DNA of 64,000 nucleotides, taken from positions 86,530-150,529 of the forward strand of contig CAYOHP010000002.1 of assembly GCA_964403795.1 (NCBI GenBank). The letters are read 5' to 3'. Numbering within the stretch: position 1 is the first letter of the stretch; each line of letters opens with the position of its first letter. Shown here in pieces: positions 51,566-60,373 of this stretch. Position numbers and translations under genes: made by a program. The stretch comes from CAYOHP01 sp964403795 [NCBI: uncultured bacterium] (GTDB lineage Bacteria > Muiribacteriota > UBA6191 > CAZXTJ01). Below the pieces are notes generated by a model. The model saw only the letters and a list, made by a program, of their open reading frames with translations. It did no database searches and was not told the DNA's origin.

Positions 51566-52871
51566 ATCCGCCGGGTCCTCTTCCCCGGAGCGCACGGCCC
51601 GGAAGCCGGGCTGCGGCGTAATGGCCGCGGCCCTGGCTCTGGGGACCTTCGCGGGCCTCGGCCTCGCCGAGCTCGGGGCTCGCGCCTGGTTCGCCTCGGG
51701 GGAGATCTTCCGCAGTCATCCCATGGTGCGACGCACCTTCCTCCCGGACCAGGACCGTGACTACACGAGCCGCGAATCCGGGCTGCGGTTCCGCCTGCGG
51801 ACCAACTCGCTCGGGTTCCGCGGCCCCCAGCCCTCCCCACCCTCGCGCGACCCGGGGCGCCCCTGGCGGGTGGCCGTGGTGGGCGACTCCTTCACCTCGC
51901 AGATCCAGATCCCCGAGGAGACGACCCTGGTCGGTCGGCTTCGCAACCGGACCGTGGAAGGCCGGGCGCTCGAGACCTGGAACTTCGGGATCGACGGCTC
52001 GCACCCGGCCCGGGAACTCCTCGTCCTCGAGGAGTTCGTGTTCCCGCTGGAACCCGATCTGGTGGTCCTCCAGCTCTATCTCCAGAACGACATCCACGAG
52101 GGCCACCCAGGCCTGACCCGGGCGCCCTCCGCATGGTTCGAACTCGACGCCGCGGGCAAGCTGGTCTTCCATCGGCCCCCCTTGCGGGCCCGGCTGGCCT
52201 CCTGGCTCGACGCCAACTCGCGCCTCTACATGCTGCAGAAGCACGTCACGGAGATCCTGAAGAAGGGCCGCCAGCCAGCCGTCGACCTCGGATCCAGAGC
52301 CTCCGCCGGCGAGGCCGCGACCCGTCCGCGATCCGCCTGGGCCCGACCGGGCGCCCCTCGCAGCCTTCCCGTCGACGACCTGCATCGCGCCTACCTGCCG
52401 CTCGACCCGGTGTGGACCGAGGCGCTCCGCCTGTTCCGGGCCCTGGTGGCGGAGTTCGTCTCCCGGTGCCGGGCCCGGGGGATCCAGGTAGTCCTGGTGC
52501 GTTTCCCCCTGGTCTACGAAGTGATCCCCGAGTTCCGGGACTTCCTCCGGGCCACCCACTCCCAGATCCCGGCCGACCAGTGGGACTTCGCCTGGCCGGG
52601 ACGGGAGTTCGCCCGCCTCGCCGGGGAACTGGGAGTACCGGCCGTGGAGACAGCCCCCCTGCTCGAGGCGCTTTCCGCCCAGGAGGTGCCGTTCTTCGGG
52701 GACCCGGCCGTGGCTCCCCCCGAGGGTCACCTCACGGCCCGGGCGAGCGAGGTCGTGCTCCCGGCCCTGGAAGCCGCGATCCGGGTGGCCCTGACGACCA
52801 GGGGCCCGGCGACCGGCTCCGGGTCGGAGTCGGGGTCGGCTTCAAGGCCTGCCGGTCAGCGGACGCGGTAG
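51555..52871 (+). CDS. SGNH-hydrolase-like membrane-anchored protein
   Basis: 438 residues from TTG with GGGAGG six bases upstream. One hydrophobic segment near residues 22-46. Then 'TNSLGFRGP', common in SGNH and AlgX-like proteins, and block I '[11 protein letters not shown]' with Ser as nucleophile; '[14 protein letters not shown]' resembles block II/III; 'LQLYLQNDI' supplies the Asn; a late '[11 protein letters not shown]' may carry the final His. Likely an esterase or O-acyl transferase acting on glycans outside the cytoplasm. It overlaps mnmA by 11 bases, and its end overlaps the convergent pilin gene by 16. Confidence 0.8.
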   Translation: MECESAGSSSPERTARKPGCGVMAAALALGTFAGLGLAELGARAWFASGEIFRSHPMVRRTFLPDQDRDYTSRESGLRFRLRTNSLGFRGPQPSPPSRDPGRPWRVAVVGDSFTSQIQIPEETTLVGRLRNRTVEGRALETWNFGIDGSHPARELLVLEEFVFPLEPDLVVLQLYLQNDIHEGHPGLTRAPSAWFELDAAGKLVFHRPPLRARLASWLDANSRLYMLQKHVTEILKKGRQPAVDLGSRASAGEAATRPRSAWARPGAPRSLPVDDLHRAYLPLDPVWTEALRLFRALVAEFVSRCRARGIQVVLVRFPLVYEVIPEFRDFLRATHSQIPADQWDFAWPGREFARLAGELGVPAVETAPLLEALSAQEVPFFGDPAVAPPEGHLTARASEVVLPALEAAIRVALTTRGPATGSGSESGSASRPAGQRTR

Positions 52872-53494
52872 GCCAGGCTGCTCCGCCACCGGGGGGTCCG
52901 CCGGGCGGCCGCCACCGCTTCGAGACCCACCGAACTCACGAAGTCGGAGCGGGTCTTCAGGTCGAGGTTCGCCTCCGGCAGACCGGCGAGCTCGTCGGCC
53001 ACTCCACCTACCCGCATGGTCAGGACCGGCCGATCCTGGGTCCCGGCCCCGCCGGCCGAACCGAGCTGGAACTCGACGGCCCGGAAGAAAGCCGGGGCGT
53101 ACGGTTCGTTGTCGATCATCACTCGGGAGAGCGCCGGATCGAAGCGGTACTCGCGGAGGTGGATCGGGATCACCCCGTCGGCCATGTCGGCGCCGTGGCC
53201 GTCGAACATGTAGAAGCGCACCCGGGAACCGTCCTCCGAAACCGAGAGCTCGTACCGCCCCTGCTCGAAGACCATGTGCTTCAGGTCGCGCTCGAGGCGC
53301 TCGAGCAGGAGTTGGGCTCCCTGCACCGCCTTGAGCTTGGCGTCGAGGTTCACCCCCTGTTTCGCGCTCGCCACGAAGATGTTGTAGGCGATGTACATGA
53401 CCCCGCCGCCGATGGCGGAGAACATCACGATCTCCAGCAGGGTGAAGGCACGCCGCCTACCTCCCCTCGGTCGGATCCGGACGGGCACGGCCAT
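52856..53494 (-). CDS. GspJ/PilW-like pseudopilin (operon 2)
   Basis: 212 residues. Basic leader rich in Arg, then Ala at -1 and FTLLEIVMFS with Glu5, a hydrophobic helix to about residue 40, and a periplasmic domain with 'LLLERLERDLKHMVFEQGR', typical of GspJ-type proteins. Ala at -1 is shared with the GspJ-like protein of operon 1. The ATG overlaps the upstream stop by one base (TGATG). Last visible gene of operon 2. Confidence 0.78.
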   Translation of the reverse strand: MAVPVRIRPRGGRRRAFTLLEIVMFSAIGGGVMYIAYNIFVASAKQGVNLDAKLKAVQGAQLLLERLERDLKHMVFEQGRYELSVSEDGSRVRFYMFDGHGADMADGVIPIHLREYRFDPALSRVMIDNEPYAPAFFRAVEFQLGSAGGAGTQDRPVLTMRVGGVADELAGLPEANLDLKTRSDFVSSVGLEAVAAARRTPRWRSSLAYRVR

Positions 53495-53970
53495 CACCCG
53501 CCTCCCTGGCGGAGCGGCGGCGCCGGGACCTCGGAGAGCGCCGAGGCGCCGAAGACCCGCGCCAGCCGGTAGGAGTGTTCGTGACCCGAGATGGTCCAGA
53601 AGACCCTCACCTCGACGCGTCCCAGTTCCGGACCCAGGTTCTCGAAGGCGTACTCCTCGCGGAAGTTCTCCATCTTCCGCCGGTACTCCTCGGGGAGGTC
53701 CATCCCGGAGGCATCGAGTTCCCCGTCGATGAAGGGCGGAGGTAGCGAACCGCCCGAGCCACCCAGCTTGCGGAGCTCGTCGAGACCGTAGGTTGCGAAG
53801 GCTTCGATGACCCGCTTGGCCCGGGTCTGGGCGATCACGTGGTACTCGGTCAGGCGCACGTTCCGCTCGCCCGAGGTGGTGGTCATGAAGACCGGCAGCA
53901 CCGCCAGGGCGAGGACCGCGATCGCCACGATCACCTCGGCGGCCGTGAACCCGCGTCGTTCCGTCGTCAT
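53494..53970 (-). CDS. GspI/PilV-like pseudopilin (operon 2)
   Basis: 158 residues. The prepilin signal MTTERRG is followed by FTAAEVIVAIAVLALAVLPV with Glu5 and Gly at -1. The rest is a small periplasmic domain ending in a Pro/Gly-rich tail. It corresponds in position and size to the gene at 1231-1797. The ATG overlaps the stop of the large upstream protein (ATGA). Confidence 0.8.
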   Translation of the reverse strand: MTTERRGFTAAEVIVAIAVLALAVLPVFMTTTSGERNVRLTEYHVIAQTRAKRVIEAFATYGLDELRKLGGSGGSLPPPFIDGELDASGMDLPEEYRRKMENFREEYAFENLGPELGRVEVRVFWTISGHEHSYRLARVFGASALSEVPAPPLRQGGG

Positions 53971-55580
53971 CGCCGGTCCACCGCCTTGTACACGGGCCTG
54001 GGCGCCAGGGTGACGTAGTAGTAGTCGAGGTAGGCACCGCTGGTATCGGTAGTGGTCGTGCGTCCCGAGAAGAGCCGCCGGTCGTAGCTGGCCCGCCCGG
54101 CCATGTCCTCGGGGACCCTCACCTTGTCGAAGACCAGGTTCCCCTCGATCTGGGTGTTGGGGGCGATCTCGACCGGTCCCAGGGCCAGGATCGAGGCGTG
54201 GATCTTGCCCGAGAGCCTGAGCGGCCCCATGGCCACGATCGTCAGCATGTCCCGGTCGGTGGCCTGGAGGTTCAGGTCGGAGAGCTCGAGGGAGGTCTCC
54301 CCGGTCACCAGCACGATCCTTCCCGGCAGGTTGCGCCCCGCCAGCCGGACCGACTTCCCGTTCCAGCTGGTGAACACCACACCGTTCAGGCGACCGGCCT
54401 TGAGCAGCTCCTCGAGCTGGACCTGCGGCTCACGTCGGGCCGGATCGCGATCGAGGTCGTGGGTCACCTTCCGCAACCACTCGGCGATCTCGAGCTTGTA
54501 CCCGAACTTGCCGAGCTCGGGATAGTTGGCGCCGTCGAAGACGTGGAAGATGTTGCGGAACCGGTTCACGGTCCCGAACATCTCGCTGTAGGCCCCCAGC
54601 AGCACCCGCAGGCGCTCGAGGTAGTCGTCGTGGCGGCTGGAGTTCTCGAACGAGGACTCGAGACGACCCTTCGCCTCCCGGAAGTACGTGGAGGTCCGCT
54701 GCACCGACTCCCAACCCCGTTCGACCCGATTGCGGATGTCGAGCTCGGTGAGATCGATCCCGGCCGCGTCCCGTCCCAGCCCGTAGATCACGGCCGGGAG
54801 CCGGAGCTCGGGAGCCTGGCCGCGCCAGTACTCCCGGGGGAGGACCTGCACGCCCTTGTAGCGGTCGACCATCAGGGTGGCGTTCCAGCCGGTGATCGAG
54901 CCCTTGCGGCTCTCGAGCTGCTGGGTCATCTCCTCGTGCAGGTTGCGGAGGTCGTCGATGTCCTGGAGCGCGTCCTCGATCCGGCGGTAGGGGTCCCGGA
55001 GCAGGGCCTCCCCGTCGTGGACGTAGACCGCGGCCTGGTCGAAGGGACGAGGCGATCCCAGGAGGTGGACCTTGAACTCGACCCCCAGCTCCACCCGGCG
55101 GGACACGGTGTCGGCGAAGGAGAGGTCGGTGCTGACCCGGGCTCCGACCTTCATCAGCCCGTAGCGCTCGTAGGGCGCCGAGGAGAACTGTTTCTGGAAG
55201 GCGATGGTGGCCTGGGCGTCCCCGAGGTAGTAGGCAGCGAGGTCGGGGTCGTTCCGGATCATGGCATCCACCCGGGTCGGGTCCAGCCGCACCTCGAAAT
55301 CGCCGACCTGGCCCCGGTAGACCTCCTGGCGGATCTCCCGGTAGATGGGGTCGCTCGGGTCGTTCACCTTGGCCCGGAGCTGGAGGAGGGCCTCCTCGGC
55401 GGCGCCCTCCGCCAGGGTCTGGCACTGGACCCCGAGCGAGCTGCGCAGCACCTGGCTAGTCACGCCCTTGGAGAAGACCGCCCGGGCGATGGCGATGAAG
55501 GTCATCACCGTCACCAGGATCAGGATGACGACGAGCAGCATCCCCACGCCGGTCCGGCGCCGGGGCGAAGCGACGGGCAC
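53967..55580 (-). CDS. PilX/GspK-like large exported protein (operon 2)
   Basis: 537 residues if it starts at the GTG at 55580 (GAGGG upstream); a TTG at 55676 is possible. The N-terminus has Arg-Arg-x-Gly before VGMLLVVILILVTVMTFIAI, with no Glu5, as in PilX/GspK. The following helix contains 'CQTLAEGAAEEALLQLRAK', typical of PilX. A long helical and beta region follows; residues about 420-500 have a right-handed-helix look ('ITGETSLELSDLNLQATDRD' like strands and 'APNTQIEGNLVF'), as in bactofilin-like or DUF-type surface domains. First gene of operon 2, equivalent to 1781-4570 of operon 1, but without clear similarity beyond the N-terminus. Confidence 0.7.
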   Translation of the reverse strand: MPVASPRRRTGVGMLLVVILILVTVMTFIAIARAVFSKGVTSQVLRSSLGVQCQTLAEGAAEEALLQLRAKVNDPSDPIYREIRQEVYRGQVGDFEVRLDPTRVDAMIRNDPDLAAYYLGDAQATIAFQKQFSSAPYERYGLMKVGARVSTDLSFADTVSRRVELGVEFKVHLLGSPRPFDQAAVYVHDGEALLRDPYRRIEDALQDIDDLRNLHEEMTQQLESRKGSITGWNATLMVDRYKGVQVLPREYWRGQAPELRLPAVIYGLGRDAAGIDLTELDIRNRVERGWESVQRTSTYFREAKGRLESSFENSSRHDDYLERLRVLLGAYSEMFGTVNRFRNIFHVFDGANYPELGKFGYKLEIAEWLRKVTHDLDRDPARREPQVQLEELLKAGRLNGVVFTSWNGKSVRLAGRNLPGRIVLVTGETSLELSDLNLQATDRDMLTIVAMGPLRLSGKIHASILALGPVEIAPNTQIEGNLVFDKVRVPEDMAGRASYDRRLFSGRTTTTDTSGAYLDYYYVTLAPRPVYKAVDRR

Positions 55581-55699
55581 GGGGAACCCTCGGAGTCGTC
55601 TCCGGGCCGCGCGTCGAGACCGGGAAGCGAGGGGCCCCACCGGAGCTAGGGTGCCATGACCGCCGCGGGGGCGCAAGGCGGTGCGGGCGCAGGCCGGAA

Positions 55700-56488
55700 T
55701 CAGATGATCGAGCTGCCGAGGAAGATCTGCTCGGAGCTATTGGCCAGGGCGTGACCGCAGCGCCCGAAGGCACAGACCGAGATCCGACCCTCGCCCCGGA
55801 CCATGCCGAGCTTGTACCCGCCGCCCAGGCCCGGAGCGATCACGTCGAGCTGGAGGATGATGTCGCGGATGGCATTGGAGACCGCCACCTTCTCGCGCAC
55901 GTCCTCCTTGATGACGCCATGGGCGATGGCCGCCACGATGGCCGACTCCCGCATCTTGAGCGCCAGCTTCTCGGCATTGGCCCCGACCTGGGTGACGCCG
56001 GGCTGGAAACCGAGTTCGCGGATCATCTTCAGGGAGTTCTTCTCGTCCTGGTCGGTCTCGGTCATGGCCAGACGGATCACCGCCGACTCCGGGGAGATGT
56101 CGCCCTTGCGCTTGCGTACCGCCGAGGCCGACAGGTCCTGGAGCAGGTCCTTGACCCGGATGATCCCCACCAACTTGCCGCCGGCGTCGACCACGGGCAG
56201 GGAGAGGTGATCGGCCCGCTTCTCGGTGAAGATGGCGGCCGCATCCCTGGGGCTGTCGCTGTCCTTCACGGTGGCGAAGTCGGTCTCCATGATCGAAGAC
56301 ACCTTGCCGGTCTTCTTGGAAGCAGCCCGGAGCGAGTCGACCAGGCCCACCGGCTTGCCCTCGTCGTCGACCACGTAGAGGCATTCGTAGCCATTGAGGA
56401 GCATGACCTCGCGGGCAGTGAAGATGGTCTGCTCGCGCTTGAGCGTGAGGGGATCCCGGAGCATGATGTCGCTGATCTTGACGGCCAT
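55700..56488 (-). CDS. CBS-domain protein with a HutP-like C-terminal domain
   Basis: 262 residues. Residues 1-125 are a pair of CBS domains ('MAVKISDIMLRDPLTL', 'VVDDEGKPVGLVDSL', 'FATVKDSDSPRDAA', 'VVDAGGKLVGIIRVKDLL'). Residues about 135-262 resemble the HutP family: 'AVIRLAMTETDQDEKN', 'ESAIVAAIAHGVIKED', 'GGGYKLGMVRGEGRISVCAF', near what I recall of clostridial HutP proteins. Bacillus HutP is a histidine-responsive RNA-binding antiterminator of the hut operon; here a hutH gene lies 1.1 kb away. No UAG-repeat target is visible before hutH. The HutP assignment is by eye and needs a profile search. Confidence 0.7.
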   Translation of the reverse strand: MAVKISDIMLRDPLTLKREQTIFTAREVMLLNGYECLYVVDDEGKPVGLVDSLRAASKKTGKVSSIMETDFATVKDSDSPRDAAAIFTEKRADHLSLPVVDAGGKLVGIIRVKDLLQDLSASAVRKRKGDISPESAVIRLAMTETDQDEKNSLKMIRELGFQPGVTQVGANAEKLALKMRESAIVAAIAHGVIKEDVREKVAVSNAIRDIILQLDVIAPGLGGGYKLGMVRGEGRISVCAFGRCGHALANSSEQIFLGSSII

Positions 56489-56605
56489 AGGGGCGGGATG
56501 ATCGCCGCTCCCCCCCTGGATGGTCAAGCAGTGGGGGGCACGTCTAAGCTGGTCCCGGTCGTCCTGCGAACCGCGGGACCTGCGTCTCCGGAATCGGGGT
56601 CGTCG

Positions 56606-57532
56606 ATGTCCGCCTTCCTCCGCTCGCTCTCCCTGGTCCACTTCCTGCTCCTCGCACTCGTCTCCCCGGACCTGCGGGCCGACGGCGGCCCCTGCGAGGA
56701 CTACGGCTGGCGCAAGGTGACCGCAGCCGAGGCCAAGCTCCTGAAGGACGCCCGCGACACCATGTTGAAGCGGCTCCCCCCGGCTCCGGAGGGTTGGGCC
56801 CTGGAAGCGGACGAACCACTCCGCGACCAGGACATGGCCGGGACCTGCGTGGAGCCGTCCCGCCCGCTCCTCACCCTCTCGGTGTCCGGCCGGTACCGCG
56901 AGACCCGGGGTGAGGACGCCCGCAACCAGAAGCGCATGGAGAGCGCCCAGCAGACCATGGCCGATTGGCAGGCGCCGGGAGCCGGGCTCCAGGCGGAGGT
57001 CGAGCGCGTCTCGAAGCTGTTGGAGGCTGCCGCCGCCAGGGGCGACTTCGCCGAGGTCGAACGCCTGGGGAAGCAGCTGGAGGCGTCCACCGCTCCGCTC
57101 CGGGACCAGGGCGAGGCGATCCAGTCCCGCCTGGATTCCATGGAGAAGGAGATCTCCTGGGACACCGAGGCTTCCCTGACCATCACCTTGAACCCGGGTA
57201 GTCCGCAGTCGGCAGGACCTCTCCGGGAGGTGAAGGTGCCCGACTCGGGATTCGCCTTCGAGGAGATCCAGGACGGCGACGAGGACCGCGAGGCCCCGCC
57301 GCCGACCACCTGGATCCGGGCCATGGTCGGTCCCTGGCGGCGGGTCTCGACCCGGGGCCAGACCGAGTTCGCGCCGCCGGTGGCGCCCCGGCCGGGGGCC
57401 GCGCCGCCTGCCACCCTGCTGGTGGAGATCGAGGCCGAGCCGAGCCGGGCCCGGGACCTCCTGACGCGCCTGGCACCCGCCAGGCTGCTCCAGGCGCTGG
57501 AGGCGCTCGCGGCTCGACCGGCCGCGCCCTGA
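56606..57532 (+). CDS. Exported coiled-coil protein of unknown function
   Basis: 308 residues. Signal peptide at 1-25 (SLVHFLLLALVSPDLRA). Two Cys (in 'GGPCEDYG' and 'AGTCVEP') could form a disulfide. Residues about 105-175 are charged helix ('ERVSKLLEAAAARGDFAEVERL'), likely coiled coil. The end is Pro/Ala-rich with beta-type segments. I do not recognise the family. It precedes hutH by 34 bases and diverges from the CBS-HutP-like gene. Confidence 0.7.
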   Translation: MSAFLRSLSLVHFLLLALVSPDLRADGGPCEDYGWRKVTAAEAKLLKDARDTMLKRLPPAPEGWALEADEPLRDQDMAGTCVEPSRPLLTLSVSGRYRETRGEDARNQKRMESAQQTMADWQAPGAGLQAEVERVSKLLEAAAARGDFAEVERLGKQLEASTAPLRDQGEAIQSRLDSMEKEISWDTEASLTITLNPGSPQSAGPLREVKVPDSGFAFEEIQDGDEDREAPPPTTWIRAMVGPWRRVSTRGQTEFAPPVAPRPGAAPPATLLVEIEAEPSRARDLLTRLAPARLLQALEALAARPAAP

Positions 57533-57566
57533 GTCGTCCCGGGGCCCGGGTCACCTGGGCCGGACC

Positions 57567-59159
57567 GTGCTAGAGTCTCCGACCCGAGGAGGCATCCTGG
57601 GCGAGACCTACCACCTCGTTCTGGACGGCGGATCGCTCACCCCCGCAGAGGTCGAGAGGGCGGTCCTGGCACCCGGGCTCTCGGTCGTCCTGGCTCCCTC
57701 GGCCCGGGAGGCATGCCTCCGGTCCCGGAGCGCCCTGGAACGCATGGTCGAGGGAGGGGCCGCGGTCTACGGGGTGAACACCGGTTTCGGCGACCTCGCC
57801 AGGGTCCGGATCCCGGACCAGGACCTCGAGCGACTCCAGACCAATCTGGTGCGGTCCCACGCCGCGGGGGTGGGACGTCCCATGGCCGCCGAGGTGGTGC
57901 GCGGGGCCATGCTGCTGCGCGCCAACACCCTGGCCAAGGGAGCGAGCGGGGTCCGTCCCGAACTGATCGACACCCTGCTCGCCCTGCTGGCCGGGCGCGT
58001 GGTGCCGGTGGTCCCCGAGTACGGCTCGCTGGGAGCCAGCGGCGATCTCGCACCACTGGCCCATATCGCGCTCCTGGTGCTCGGCGAGGGGGAAGCCTGG
58101 TACCGGGGCGAACTCCTCCCCGGGGCCGAGGCGCTCGCCCGGGCCGGGATCTCCCCCATGAGGCTCGCCGCCAAGGAAGGCCTGGCCCTGACCAACGGCA
58201 CCCCGGTGATGACCTCGCTGGGCTGCCTGGCGATCTGCCGGGCCACCCGCCTGCTGGCCACCGCCGGCCTGGCGGGGGCGATGAGCACCGAGGCCCTGCG
58301 CGGTTCGGATGGTCCGTTCCGGCCCGAGATCGCCGAGCTGCGGGGACACCCAGGGCACCGGGAAGCCGCCTCCATGCTCCGGGCCTTCATGCATGGGAGC
58401 GAGGTCCGGGCCTCGCATGCGACCTGTACCAAGGTCCAGGATCCCTACTCCCTGCGCTGCTTCCCGCAGGTCCTCGGGGCTGCCATCGACGCGGTGCGAT
58501 GGATCCACGGCGTGCTCTCGATCGAGTGCAATGCCGCCACCGACAACCCGCTGGTAGTCGGGGACCAAGTGGCCACCGGCGGGAACTTCCACGGTGCACC
58601 GGTCGGCTACCCGCTCGACCTGCTGGCCATCGTCATGACCGACCTGGCCTCGATCGCCGAACGGCGGACGTTCCGCCTGTTGACCCAGTTCCTGTCGGAG
58701 TTGCCGCCCTTCCTCACCCGGCAGAGCGGACTCAACTCCGGGCTGATGATCGCCCAGTACACCCAGGCCGCCCTGGTCTCCCAGGGCAAGCTCCAGAGCC
58801 ACCCGGCCAGCGTCGACTCGATCCCGTCGAGCGCCGACCAGGAGGATCACGTCTCGATGGCCGCCCACGCCGCACAGAAGGCCATGGTCGCCGTCGAGCT
58901 GGCCGAGAAGGCCGTGGCCATCGAACTCCTGGTGGCGGCCCAGGGGCTCGAGTTCCATCTCCCGCTCCGGGCCGGGTCCGCGGTCGAGGCCGCCCGGGAG
59001 CGGATCCGGCGCGAGGTCCCGCCCCTGGCCGAGGACCGGGTCCTCGCCGGGGACATGGCCCGGGTCGAAGCCATGGTCACCTCGGGGGAGATGTCGGGGA
59101 TCGCCAGGTCTGCGGCTTGGGAGAACGGCTGGCTCGGGTCTATCCTCGATCAGGGATGA
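57567..59159 (+). CDS. hutH: Histidine ammonia-lyase
   Basis: Up to 530 residues. The MIO prosthetic group forms from Ala-Ser-Gly in GSLGASGDLAPLAH, and 'VYGVNTGFGDLA', 'NGTPVMTSLG', 'QDPYSLRCFPQVLGA' and 'ATDNPLV' are all typical. It turns L-histidine into urocanate. The GTG at 57567 is the first ordinary start, but a CTG at 57597 fits better: AGGAGG lies four bases before it, TAGAGT (57571-57576) could be its -10, and homologs begin near there. No hutU, hutI or hutG is in the window. The next gene overlaps as ATGA. Confidence 0.95.
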   Translation: MLESPTRGGILGETYHLVLDGGSLTPAEVERAVLAPGLSVVLAPSAREACLRSRSALERMVEGGAAVYGVNTGFGDLARVRIPDQDLERLQTNLVRSHAAGVGRPMAAEVVRGAMLLRANTLAKGASGVRPELIDTLLALLAGRVVPVVPEYGSLGASGDLAPLAHIALLVLGEGEAWYRGELLPGAEALARAGISPMRLAAKEGLALTNGTPVMTSLGCLAICRATRLLATAGLAGAMSTEALRGSDGPFRPEIAELRGHPGHREAASMLRAFMHGSEVRASHATCTKVQDPYSLRCFPQVLGAAIDAVRWIHGVLSIECNAATDNPLVVGDQVATGGNFHGAPVGYPLDLLAIVMTDLASIAERRTFRLLTQFLSELPPFLTRQSGLNSGLMIAQYTQAALVSQGKLQSHPASVDSIPSSADQEDHVSMAAHAAQKAMVAVELAEKAVAIELLVAAQGLEFHLPLRAGSAVEAARERIRREVPPLAEDRVLAGDMARVEAMVTSGEMSGIARSAAWENGWLGSILDQG

Positions 59160-60148
59160 TCCGGACCACTTCCGTCCTGCTTCCGCTCTGGCTCGTGAGC
59201 GCCCTGCCGGCGCCCGCATCCGGGCAATACGCCGGCTCGACCTCCACCCAGACCAGGAGCGGGACCTCTACCACCTACGGCAGTTCCGGCTACGGAACCT
59301 CGTTCGGCGCATCCGGACAGGGCGCTCCCAACGCCAACGGCCTCTCCACCACTCCCTTCCCCCTGTACGTCCCGCCTCCACCGACGCCTCTCGGTTCCTC
59401 TCGGACGCCTTCCCGGAGCCGCTCCGGCTATCCGGGACAGGCCCGGATCGAGGAGAAGCGTTCGCAGGACACCCGATCGCGGCGCGGCATCTCCACCACC
59501 TCCCGGCTGGCCGCCGAGCGGGAGGCCGCCACCGCCCCGGTCGCGACCTACGTCGGACCGGGGGCCACAGCCAACATCGATGGCCTGGCGCCCGATCCCA
59601 CGGTCCAGCTCGTCCCACCGGCCGCACCGGACGCGCCGGTCCCCGCCGGGGGCCAGGCCGGCCCCGATTCCGTGCCGGTCGATTCCGGGAGCACCCCGGA
59701 AGCTCCGCGCCCCCAGGCCGCGCCGGCACCCACCTTCCACGTCCCGGTGGACAACTCGCACCACACCCTGTTGCGGACCGAGCTGCTGGTCTCCGACGGC
59801 GTCACCGAACTGCTGAGGTCCCAGCGGGATGCCCGGGTGGCCATGGGCTTCCGACGGCTCCAGGAATCCCGCGAGACCCTCGACGAGCTCTCCCTGGCGG
59901 CTCGACTCCTGGGGAGGTCCTCCTTGGATCCCGCCGCCATCGAGCGCGGGATCCCCGTCTCGCGCAACGAACTCGAACCCGGCGACCTCCTGGTCTTCGA
60001 GTTCGGGGATCGGGGCAACACCCGCCATGTAGGCGTCTACCTCGGCGAGGGGCGCTTCGCCTACGCGACTTCGCGGGGCGTCCGGTCGGCCGACATCGAC
60101 GCGGATCGATGGGCGAGTCGGGTCCGGGAAGCGCGGCGCCTGGAGTAG
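59156..60148 (+). CDS. Exported protein with a degenerate NlpC/P60 domain
   Basis: 330 residues. Signal peptide at 1-23. Residues about 25-195 are Ser/Thr/Pro/Gly-rich and disordered. The C-terminal part resembles the second half of NlpC/P60: 'ELEPGDLLVFEFGDRG', 'HVGVYLGEGRFAYATS' and a final 'REARRL'. The His of HVGxYLG is there, but the catalytic Cys of the usual DCSG and the third residue are missing, and no shifted frame restores them. Likely inactive; may bind cell wall. The ATG overlaps the hutH stop, so it is translated with hutH, an odd pairing. Confidence 0.7.
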   Translation: MIRTTSVLLPLWLVSALPAPASGQYAGSTSTQTRSGTSTTYGSSGYGTSFGASGQGAPNANGLSTTPFPLYVPPPPTPLGSSRTPSRSRSGYPGQARIEEKRSQDTRSRRGISTTSRLAAEREAATAPVATYVGPGATANIDGLAPDPTVQLVPPAAPDAPVPAGGQAGPDSVPVDSGSTPEAPRPQAAPAPTFHVPVDNSHHTLLRTELLVSDGVTELLRSQRDARVAMGFRRLQESRETLDELSLAARLLGRSSLDPAAIERGIPVSRNELEPGDLLVFEFGDRGNTRHVGVYLGEGRFAYATSRGVRSADIDADRWASRVREARRLE

Positions 60149-60192
60149 CGAGGCCCACCCCGGAAGGCCCCGGACGATCTCCTGCGGCCGGG

Positions 60193-60366
60193 TCAGTCCT
60201 CGCGCTCGACGTGGAAGCGCCCGTCCCGGATGGTGACCTTGGCGACCCAGGTCGCCCCCTCGGCACCCCGGACCTCGAACCTCATGACGTCGGGCTTGGC
60301 GTGCACCACGGTGGCCCCCATCAGGGTCTGCGTCATGTCCAGATCGTCTTCGACGTAGTTGCACAT
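60193..60366 (-). CDS. 57-residue protein of unknown function
   Basis: A small gene with its own Shine-Dalgarno (GAGG five bases before ATG), seven bases after the stop of the upstream CBM9-like gene. The product begins MCNYVEDDLDMTQTLMG and continues with short beta-type stretches ('DVMRFEVRG', 'TWVAKVTIRDGRFHVER'), compatible with a small beta-barrel or ribbon. A second in-frame ATG (MTQTLMG) is an alternative start. The MC beginning recalls CooT-type small nickel proteins, but the rest does not fit well. No family assigned. Confidence 0.6.
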   Translation of the reverse strand: MCNYVEDDLDMTQTLMGATVVHAKPDVMRFEVRGAEGATWVAKVTIRDGRFHVERED

Positions 60367-60373
60367 GGGTGCC

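Noticed and set aside
57500-57600. A HutP-type RNA target before hutH
   Set aside because: Only one TAG triplet is seen and there is no terminator hairpin between the upstream gene and hutH, so the Bacillus-type arrangement is not supported.
60193-60366. The 57-residue protein as a CooT-type nickel protein
   Set aside because: Only the MC start and the length agree; the conserved core of that family is not visible.
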